Assembly (NCBI GenBank): GCA_002336815.1
Contig: DDEU01000031.1
Location: 1 to 37,462 of the forward strand
DNA: 37,462 nt
Reading direction: 5' to 3'
Source of the DNA: Chitinophagaceae bacterium UBA1946
Lineage (GTDB): Bacteria; Bacteroidota; Bacteroidia; Chitinophagales; Chitinophagaceae
The notes under the pieces are model-generated. The model was not told where the DNA came from. It ran no database searches and worked only from the letters and a program-made list of their open reading frames with translations. The position numbers were made by a program, and so were the translations under genes. Within the stretch, counting starts at the first letter, position 1. The number at the start of each line of letters is the position of its first letter. Shown here piece after piece: positions 9,079 through 15,471 of this stretch.

Positions 9079-10628
9079 TTAAATAGTGGGAGCCGGCAGG
9101 TAAATAGTTGCTCCGCTTGCATCTGTCTCCACAAATGATCCTTTTTTTACCCGGTAGTATTTTCTGCCGATCCTGAGTAACTCACCCTCGTGCAGCAGCG
9201 AAAGATCATAGAGGTCCTGTTCCATAAGGTGTACCGAGCCCTTTGTTTTGCGGGCAAGATTGAGGTACTCCACATTCACGTTGCCATCATACACGCCGCA
9301 CAAAACGATCCTCACCGGTTTGGAAAGTTGTTCAACCAATGACAGGTCTTTTACGTTGGCCCAGTTATCTGCAATGAGTACCTGGCAGGCAGCTTCCGGG
9401 AATTTTTTTTCTGCAGCCAGCAGGGCTTCAATATTATTTTCAGGACAATCACCGCCACCACCTTTCATCATCGTTGTCTTTACCAAATCTTTCACTTCAT
9501 CAAAACTGCTGCACTGCCTGGAATAAATGCCACCAGTGTTGCCCAGTTTTTTTCATTGTCAGGTGTATTGTCGCCATCGTTGAAAAAAATAAAACGCTTT
9601 GTAAGACTGTCAAGCGAATGCAGCTTTAACCACAGGAGCAACTGGCCGGTGTAGGGATACATACTGCCGGTAACATCTCCAATCACATTGATGTTTTTCC
9701 AGGCGTTGCGCCTGAATATTTTAAATACCGTTGAATCGGGCAGCGATTTTAGTGCCGAAAGGTTTTCAGTTGAATCTGTTTCCATTACATGGCTGAAATC
9801 ATATACCGATGTATCAGCGATGTAGTCAAAAAGGCTGGTAACGGTGAGGGGAAATTTCCGGTGTGTTGAAAACATCTCTTTGCTGATCATGTTTTTTTTG
9901 TAAGCTTCCTGCGGAGGCATGATCTCGATGGAATCAGGGATATGGTAATAAGGCCGCACGGTTTTTTCATCTCCGATCATCGTCAGTAATTTTTTTCCTC
10001 TAAGTCCAAGCATATCTAAATAAGAGCGTACTCCAGTGCCTTCATCGTAACTGTCTGTTCTGCTAACGGTGCGACTTATCTCCATTCCTTTTGCTGCAGG
10101 ATCTTTTTCTTTTGGAGGTACCGGCCCTGGCTTTTTTCCAGGTACAGGAACAGTTTCAGCAGAGATCATGGCTTCCAGTTCTTTCAGGTCGTGCCGCATG
10201 GTCGCTTCATTTTGCACAGGACGATATTTGAGTACGATGCCATGAAACATTCCCTGTGCCCTTTCTTTGGTGGCGCCATCCGTTTGCCGCACATAATTCA
10301 CCTGCCGTATCTGCGAAGGTTTTATAAAAGGAAAGAGTTTTGTTAGCTGCACAAACCGTTGCTGGTTCAATGCAGTTAAAGACAATTGAGAAGGGTAATC
10401 TGTGCATACCACATCAATGATCATTTCACCTGCATTTTTTAATTCGCTTGTATCGCCGCTGATGTCTTCCACCTTAAAACCTGCATAAGGCATGTATAAG
10501 ATGATGGCCTGCTGTTTACTGCCTGCTGCCGGTAACGGGTATTCGCTCATTTTTGTGAGCTGCTGCGCCAGGGAGGCAATGCTGCACAGGAAAATACAGC
10601 ATGATAAAAGGGTGAATATTTTTTTCAT
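9079..10628 (-). pseudogene. secreted VWA-like protein split by a -1 frameshift (9547-9553)
   Basis: This is a second copy of the neighbouring VWA-like secreted protein, read in two frames: residues 1-378 from ATG 10628, then a continuation from about 9546 to 9079. The N-terminus has a signal peptide (MKKIFTLLSCCIFLCSIASLAQ), and the DVTGSMYPYTGQLLLWLKLH motif is intact before the break. At seven As (coding AAT GAA AAA AAC TGG) the frame is lost just after NDGDNTPDNEK. One extra A, or a -1 slip, restores KLGNTGGIYSRQCSS and then GGGGDCPENNIEALLAAEK, aligned throughout with the intact paralogue. Both parts remain free of other stops. It could be a recent inactivating indel, a homopolymer sequencing error, or programmed frameshifting, since A_AAA_AAC is in the right phase. 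Confidence 0.82.
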
Positions 10629-10693
10629 GTTTGAAGGGTTGTTTGGTACAAGATAAAATCAGATGCAGTACCAGGCGATATCCATACATTGTT

Positions 10694-10722
10694 TTAACAG
10701 GGATTTTACTTTATTAACAGGG
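10694..10722. promoter_or_regulatory. direct repeat TTAACAGGG x2 between divergent genes
   Basis: TTAACAGGG occurs at 10694-10702 and 10714-10722, with starts 20 bases apart (about two helical turns), in the intergenic region between the VWA-like gene (minus) and the M23 gene (plus). The spacing suits a dimeric regulator, but no binding protein is identified. Confidence 0.3.
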
Positions 10723-10761
10723 TGGTTGTAATTATTGCCGCCAACTTGCTGCCCGAACCTT

Positions 10762-10769
10762 TATTTTTG
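10762..10769 (+). promoter_or_regulatory. putative -7 box of the M23 peptidase gene
   Basis: TATTTTTG matches TAnnTTTG and lies 13 bases before the ATG. A TTG at 10735-10737 is 24 bases upstream, slightly farther than the usual spacing of about 20. Confidence 0.4.
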
Positions 10770-10782
10770 AATTTTATCAATT

Positions 10783-12477
10783 ATGACAGTAAGAAAGATC
10801 ATCCTGGCGGCGCTTGTGCTTGTTCCGGGTATCATGAAGGCACAGATCTTCGAACCCAAAAATTATCCGCAGGGATATTTTGCCTGGCCGGTGAAAGCTA
10901 CCATCGGCATTGCCGCCAATTTTGGTGAGTTGCGCCCCAATCATTATCACATGGGCCTCGATTGCAAAACCGACCAGCGGCAAAATGTGCCCGTGATCGC
11001 CGCGGCAGATGGATACATTGCGAAAGTAAAGATTGAGCCTTTCGGATTTGGGAGGTGCATTTACATCAATCATCCCAACGGGCTCACCACCCTGTATGCA
11101 CATCTAAATGATTTTTATCCGGCCCTCGAAAAATACATTACCGATCAGCAATACAAAGCAGAAAGCTGGCAGTTGTTTTTAGAGAATATCCCGGCTGGTC
11201 TGTTTCCTGTAAAGAAGGGAGACTTCATTGCTTACAGCGGCAATACCGGCGGCTCACAGGGACCGCACCTGCATTTTGAGATCAGGGATACAAAGACGGA
11301 TAAAGTTCTCAATCCTTTATTGTTCGGAATGCCAATACCAGATAAGGTGCCGCCCACCGTTACACGGCTGGCAGTGTACAACAGAACAAAAAGTACCTAT
11401 GCACAAAGTCCTCGTTTTTACCCGTTAAAAAAAGTGAATGCTGTTTTTCAAACAGTGCCTGCCGTGATCGCATTGCCAACGGATAAAATGAGTTTTGCCA
11501 TCAGCGCTGTTGACCGCTCCAGTCTTTCTGCCAATCCCAATGGTATTTACGAGGCAGACCTGTATGACAACGACCAGCCGGTAGTGGGTTTTCAAATAGA
11601 CAGCATCAGTTACGATGAAACAAGGTACCTCAATGCACACATCGATTATAAACTACGTACCGGCGGCGGACCTTTTGTGCAGCACCTCAGCAGGCTGCCG
11701 GGTTATACCAATGGCATTTATAAAGAAGTGAGCGGCGATGGGGTGATCGATCTCAGCGATCAGCAAACACACAAGATAAAAATAGAAGTGAAGGATACCC
11801 AAGGCAATACTACGGTGATCGAATTCAGTGTGCGTTCATCCGGCGCTGCTGCTCCCAATCCGGTTGCCCACAATATGTTCCGCCCCGGCTACATGAATAT
11901 TTTTGAGAACAGCAATCTTTGTTTTTACCTGGCAGAAAATGAATTGTACGATTCGCTCGATTTCCAGGTAAGTCCTGCAGCCGGTACGCATGGCGGCATT
12001 GCCTACCTGCTGCACAGTGGCAATATCCCCGTGCATAGTTTTTATCCCGTTACCATAAAAAATACCACTACCTCCAACCCTGACAGGATGGTGATACGCC
12101 GCTGGTGGGGCAGCAAAGATGATTATGCCAAGGCTGTGAAAGAAGGCGATTGGTATCGTTCGTCTTTTAAAGCGCTGGGCAATGTTGAACTGTATGCAGA
12201 CCTTGTGCCACCCACCATTACGCCGGTTGGATTTAAAGATGGGATGAATGCTGCCAAACTAAACCGCATTGTTTTTGTTGTGAGAGATGAAACAGATGAG
12301 CTAAGAAATTTCCGTGCATTGCTGGATGGTAAATGGATCCGCTTCAGCAATGATAAGGGTAAAACATTCATTTATAATTTTGATGAACATTGCGGTGCAG
12401 GGGAACATGAATTACAGGTGAGCGTGGAAGATGTGGCAGGGAATAAAGTGGAGAAGACATATAGGTTTAGAAGGTGA
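10783..12477 (+). CDS. M23 (LytM-type) family metallopeptidase, exported
   Basis: The 564-residue product is an exported zinc peptidase of the M23/LytM type, expected to cut peptide cross-links in peptidoglycan. A signal peptide (MTVRKIILAALVLVPGIMKAQ) is followed at once by the peptidase domain. H56 and D60 of HYHMGLD give the first zinc motif, H107 lies in YAHLND, and H162 and H164 form the PHLHFE motif, so the catalytic set looks complete. An insert of about 40 residues sits between the YAHL and PHLHFE motifs. The remaining ~380 residues are beta-rich and contain Ig-like stretches such as VKDTQGNTTVIEFSV and VEDVAGNKVEKTYRF. This long-tailed form is common in Bacteroidota. It is divergent from the two VWA-like secreted proteins. 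Confidence 0.9.
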   Translation: MTVRKIILAALVLVPGIMKAQIFEPKNYPQGYFAWPVKATIGIAANFGELRPNHYHMGLDCKTDQRQNVPVIAAADGYIAKVKIEPFGFGRCIYINHPNGLTTLYAHLNDFYPALEKYITDQQYKAESWQLFLENIPAGLFPVKKGDFIAYSGNTGGSQGPHLHFEIRDTKTDKVLNPLLFGMPIPDKVPPTVTRLAVYNRTKSTYAQSPRFYPLKKVNAVFQTVPAVIALPTDKMSFAISAVDRSSLSANPNGIYEADLYDNDQPVVGFQIDSISYDETRYLNAHIDYKLRTGGGPFVQHLSRLPGYTNGIYKEVSGDGVIDLSDQQTHKIKIEVKDTQGNTTVIEFSVRSSGAAAPNPVAHNMFRPGYMNIFENSNLCFYLAENELYDSLDFQVSPAAGTHGGIAYLLHSGNIPVHSFYPVTIKNTTTSNPDRMVIRRWWGSKDDYAKAVKEGDWYRSSFKALGNVELYADLVPPTITPVGFKDGMNAAKLNRIVFVVRDETDELRNFRALLDGKWIRFSNDKGKTFIYNFDEHCGAGEHELQVSVEDVAGNKVEKTYRFRR

Positions 12478-12810
12478 TGCCCCATTCCCCTGAAAGAGAG
12501 CAAGGCAAGAGCTATAGCAAAAAAATCTGCTATTGAATTTTTGGATAAATAGATTGTAACTGATGGTTTTATTGAATAAAGGCTGAGTTGATGAGAAAGG
12601 AATTGAAGTTGAGTTTACAGTAGCACAACAGCCACATCAGGGTATTTTCCGTCATCGGGCTGTAATCGATGACGGGGCCCTTTTTGGTTCCTTTTTGGGC
12701 AAACAAAAAGGAACAAATAAAATTTAAAAAGTATTTAAACGGAAGTCTCCTTTTTAAAGAACAAGAACACAACATTTATTATCAAAAAAGTCTTCCTCAG
12801 CACACAGGAT
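12478..12810. other. intergenic region with two strong inverted repeats
   Basis: I see no gene here. CCGTCATCG (12649-12657) pairs perfectly with CGATGACGG (12667-12675) across a 9-base loop and is followed by GGCCCTTTTT, so it may terminate the M23 transcript. Eleven bases later a second perfect 11 bp repeat, GTTCCTTTTTG (12687-12697) with CAAAAAGGAAC (12704-12714), begins. Confidence 0.65.
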
Positions 12811-13284
12811 ATGGCAACATCATTAACAGAAGGACAGAAAGCACCGGCATTCAGCGGCAAAGATCAGGACGGCAACAAGGTTTCACTGGCACAGTTCAAA
12901 GGGCAGAAGCTGGTTGTATATTTTTATCCGCAGGACAATACACCTACCTGCACCGAACAGGCCTGCAACCTGCGGGACAATTTCAGTGTGTTAAAAAAAG
13001 AAGGTTTCGTGGTACTGGGGGTAAGCCCGGACGACGAGAGCAGCCACAAAAAATTTGAGAATAAATTCAACCTGCCATTTACATTGATCGCCGATCCCAA
13101 ACATACGATCATAGACAAATACGGGGTGTGGGGCGAAAAGCAATTGTATGGCCGTAAGTACATGGGACTGCACCGCACCACTTTTTTGATCGATGAAAAA
13201 GGAGTGATCCGCAAAATATTTTTAAAGCCCCGCAGCAAACAGCACACTGATGAAATTTTAAAAGCCTGGAAAGAAATAGCGTAA
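12811..13284 (+). CDS. bcp: peroxiredoxin, Bcp/PrxQ type (thioredoxin-dependent thiol peroxidase)
   Basis: The 157-residue cytoplasmic protein reduces hydrogen peroxide and organic hydroperoxides, using thioredoxin as reductant. It shows the full Bcp/PrxQ pattern: VVYFYPQDNTPTCTEQACNL with the peroxidatic C47 and the resolving C52 five residues later, as in 2-Cys BCP enzymes. GVSPDDESSHKKFENKFNLP follows near residues 70-89, and GLHRTTFLIDEKGVIRKIF near the C-terminus. It has no signal peptide and a typical length. The gene stands alone, with palindromic repeats on both sides and no recognisable OxyR site. ATG 12811 is the natural start, since the protein begins at the conserved EGQKAPAF segment. 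Confidence 0.95.
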   Translation: MATSLTEGQKAPAFSGKDQDGNKVSLAQFKGQKLVVYFYPQDNTPTCTEQACNLRDNFSVLKKEGFVVLGVSPDDESSHKKFENKFNLPFTLIADPKHTIIDKYGVWGEKQLYGRKYMGLHRTTFLIDEKGVIRKIFLKPRSKQHTDEILKAWKEIA

Positions 13285-13685
13285 TAAAAAACTTCAATAA
13301 GGGGTCCGGCTTAACACGTCTAACCTAACGAAAACCCGCCGATACGGTTTGTAAAATAATTATCGTGCAATATCTTTCATTTGAAACAATATATGTATAC
13401 GCCCACTCTTACCAGTAACTGGGTTAGCCACATTTTTTGGTTCGGTCTTGCCAAAGGCAAGATTCAAAAAAATGCGGAGCTTTCCCGAAAGCATTCGGGA
13501 TTGAAAGAAGCAAAAACAGTGGCGTTCCAGTTACGCATTCCCATAGCTATCGGAACGGCTGCGGAGGCAAAGGCAAATTTCAGCATTCATATTTTAGGTA
13601 GAAAGTAATTGGCCTAAGTAAATGATATTTTTTACAATTGAGATTTTAAATAGAAAGCCGGACATTTGAACCGCTGCTCAAAAAA
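13285..13685. repeat. intergenic cluster of short palindromic repeats
   Basis: No gene is supported here; a 75-codon open frame lies across repeats and looks non-coding. Three hairpins follow one another: CTTGCC/GGCAAG with flanking T/A runs (13433-13471), TCCCGAA/TTCGGGA (13483-13500), and an 18-base near-palindrome around ATAGCTAT (13538-13555). The first shares TTTTTGGTTC with the inverted repeat at 12681-12690. Such elements recur in intergenic regions of many Bacteroidota genomes. Confidence 0.6.
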
Positions 13686-13982
13686 TTGAACGAAGAAAAA
13701 TATACCATCAAAGAAAACTCCTGGGTCGCAGCCATTGCAGCCCGGAAGCTGAAGAGCCACAGTGTTGCCATTGTGATCGGCAGCACCATTCACCTGCACA
13801 ACAGCAGCGCCGAAGACTTTTTAAAAAACGACAAATGGTTAAAGCATGAACTTTGCCATATCCGCCAGTACCGGCAGCACGGCCTGGTAGGTTTTATTGT
13901 AAAATATCTCTGGGAAAGCATCCGGAAAGGGTATTACAATAACAAGTTTGAAGCAGAAGCCAGGGCAGCCAGTGAATTGTGA
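13686..13982 (+). CDS. small HELCH-motif protein (DUF4157-like)
   Basis: The product is about 98 residues and begins at a TTG codon near 13686-13687. The core is WLKHELCHIRQYRQHG near residues 50-65, a HExxH zinc motif inside the context seen in DUF4157-like minimal metallopeptidase domains. The preceding KSHSVAIVIGSTIHLHN and the following KYLWESIRKGYYNNKFEAEA complete a typical HExxH...E arrangement, where the glutamate of FEAEARA could be the third ligand. It has no signal peptide. No ATG is available before the motif, so a rare TTG start is assumed and the true start may differ. It lies directly before tRNA-Val. Peptidase activity is not proven for such short members. Confidence 0.72.
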   Translation: MNEEKYTIKENSWVAAIAARKLKSHSVAIVIGSTIHLHNSSAEDFLKNDKWLKHELCHIRQYRQHGLVGFIVKYLWESIRKGYYNNKFEAEARAASEL

Positions 13983-14007
13983 TTTATTTTTTGTTATTTG
14001 CATTCCC

Positions 14008-14082
14008 GGGTCGTTAGCTCAGTTGGTTTAGAGCATCACGTCGACAACGTGAGGGTCGCCGGTTCGAGCCCGGCACCACCCA
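14008..14082 (+). tRNA. tRNA-Val (anticodon GAC)
   Basis: The 75-base cloverleaf folds with D stem GCTC/GAGC, anticodon stem TCACG/CGTGA with loop TCGACAA (anticodon GAC at 14043-14045), a five-base variable loop and T stem GCCGG/CCGGC with loop TTCGAGC. The acceptor stem GGGTCGT/ACCACCC has one mismatch, C5 opposite C68, where a G:C pair is usual. The CCA tail is not encoded, as is common in Bacteroidota. Confidence 0.93.
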
Positions 14083-14217
14083 CTATCTAAGTTATATCCA
14101 TACAGCCCATTCCGCCCCTGCGGATAATTTTCGCCCGTACCCAACCATTTTTATTTTATTTCCGGTTAGTTTATGTAAGATGCCCGGCTACTGCATCCCG
14201 ACCAAAAATCAACTGGT

Positions 14218-15249
14218 ATGAAAAAAATTCAACTCTCCATTGCTGAACCCTGCCAGGAGAACTGGGATGCCATGACACCCACCCAACAGGGACGTTTTTG
14301 CAATGCCTGCGCCAAACAGGTAATTGATTTTACCGCCATGAGCGACAGCGAGATCATCCAATATTTTACCCGGGCAAAGAATGAGAATGTTTGCGGGCGT
14401 ACCTATACCGACCAGTTGGATCGTACACTGGTACCCACGCCCAAAAAGAAAAAGTACTGGTACCTCCAGTATGCCATTGCCTTCTTCCTGTTCTTTTGTA
14501 AAACAAACAAAGCAAAAAGCCAGCACAGGCTGGGTGGCTTAACCACCCTGGTTCCCAGGCCCCGTCCTGATTTTATCCTCGACGCCCTGCATCAAAAGAA
14601 CGGGCCAAAGCAAGTAGTTAGCGGACTGGTAAAAGATGAAGCCGGGCAGGCGATCCCCTTCGCCAGTGTAAAGCTGCTGAATGACGTAACCGGGGTAAGT
14701 GCCGATGAAAAAGGAAATTTCAGTTTGACCATTTCAGCAGCCGACAGCATGATCGAAATATCAGCGCTGGGATATGAAACAAAACAGCTAACGGTAAGGG
14801 ATACCTGGAATAAAGAAGTAGTGCTCACCAAAAAAATGCTGGAGTTAAAAGAGGTGGTGGTAACGAATGAAATAGGTTACCATGGAAAGATGTATATAGC
14901 AGGTGGTATATCGGTATCAGCATGTAAAACTACAAAACGCAACCTGCTGAAGGATACGCTGTTGAACCGGGCCGGCGTTTCCAATAACAGCGTAAAGATC
15001 TTTCCGGATCCAGTTACCAGGGGCAGCATGTTCACGGTAGCGCTTACACTAAAACATACCGGCATGCATACATTGCGGCTCAGTGATGCCAGCGGAAAGT
15101 TATTGCTGCAACAGCAGTTCAATGCGGTTACCAAACAATCGCAGGAGTCGGTACAGGCAAAGCCAGGCTGGAGCGCCGGCATTTATTATTTGCAGGTGAT
15201 CGACGACAAAGGCAAACAGGTTGCTGCGGCAAGTTTGATGATCCAGTAA
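14218..15249 (+). CDS. carboxypeptidase-like regulatory domain protein with T9SS-like C-terminus
   Basis: The 343-residue product begins with a cytoplasmic-looking module, IAEPCQENWDAMTPTQQGRF followed by CNACAKQVIDFTAMSDSEI, a cysteine-containing segment often seen at the N-terminus of Bacteroidota proteins. A hydrophobic segment (YLQYAIAFFLFF, about residues 82-93) then anchors or spans the membrane. Residues about 130-200 form a carboxypeptidase-D-like regulatory domain (VVSGLVKDEAGQAIPFASVK, then GYETKQLTV and LKEVVVT). The last ~85 residues (VKIFPDPVTRG and KPGWSAGIYYLQV) resemble a type IX secretion sorting domain. An internal membrane segment together with a T9SS-like tail is unusual, so its final location is uncertain. 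Function is unknown. A large hairpin element follows the stop codon by 26 bases. Confidence 0.8.
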   Translation: MKKIQLSIAEPCQENWDAMTPTQQGRFCNACAKQVIDFTAMSDSEIIQYFTRAKNENVCGRTYTDQLDRTLVPTPKKKKYWYLQYAIAFFLFFCKTNKAKSQHRLGGLTTLVPRPRPDFILDALHQKNGPKQVVSGLVKDEAGQAIPFASVKLLNDVTGVSADEKGNFSLTISAADSMIEISALGYETKQLTVRDTWNKEVVLTKKMLELKEVVVTNEIGYHGKMYIAGGISVSACKTTKRNLLKDTLLNRAGVSNNSVKIFPDPVTRGSMFTVALTLKHTGMHTLRLSDASGKLLLQQQFNAVTKQSQESVQAKPGWSAGIYYLQVIDDKGKQVAAASLMIQ

Positions 15250-15275
15250 AATAGTCACCCTTACTACAACCAGCG

Positions 15276-15399
15276 GGGGCTGTTTCAAAAGTTCCATTCA
15301 TTCCATATTGAGCCGGGTGAAAGTTAACAATGAATGGAGAAACCTGTAAACATTCACTCAATGTAACAGGTCGTTTTCTTTTTGAAACGGCCTCTTTTT
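15276..15399 (+). terminator. three-way-junction-like inverted repeat with T-run
   Basis: Arms GGGGCTGTTTCAAAA (15276-15290) and TTTTGAAACGGCCTC (15380-15394) pair over 15 bp with two wobbles, and five Ts follow. The interior holds a perfect 10 bp hairpin (15293-15302 with 15329-15338) and a second of 5+5 bp (15343-15354 with 15360-15370). It may terminate the upstream gene; it also forms the leader region of the P-type ATPase gene. Confidence 0.65.
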
Positions 15400-15471
15400 G
15401 CTGTAATCTATCTCACTTGTAAAGCAGATGTTAATGCAGGCAGGAGCAGCAAATATTCGATACCTTGTTAT

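Noticed and set aside
13381..13608. 75-codon open frame after bcp
   Set aside because: It runs across three palindromic repeats and has no coherent protein features.
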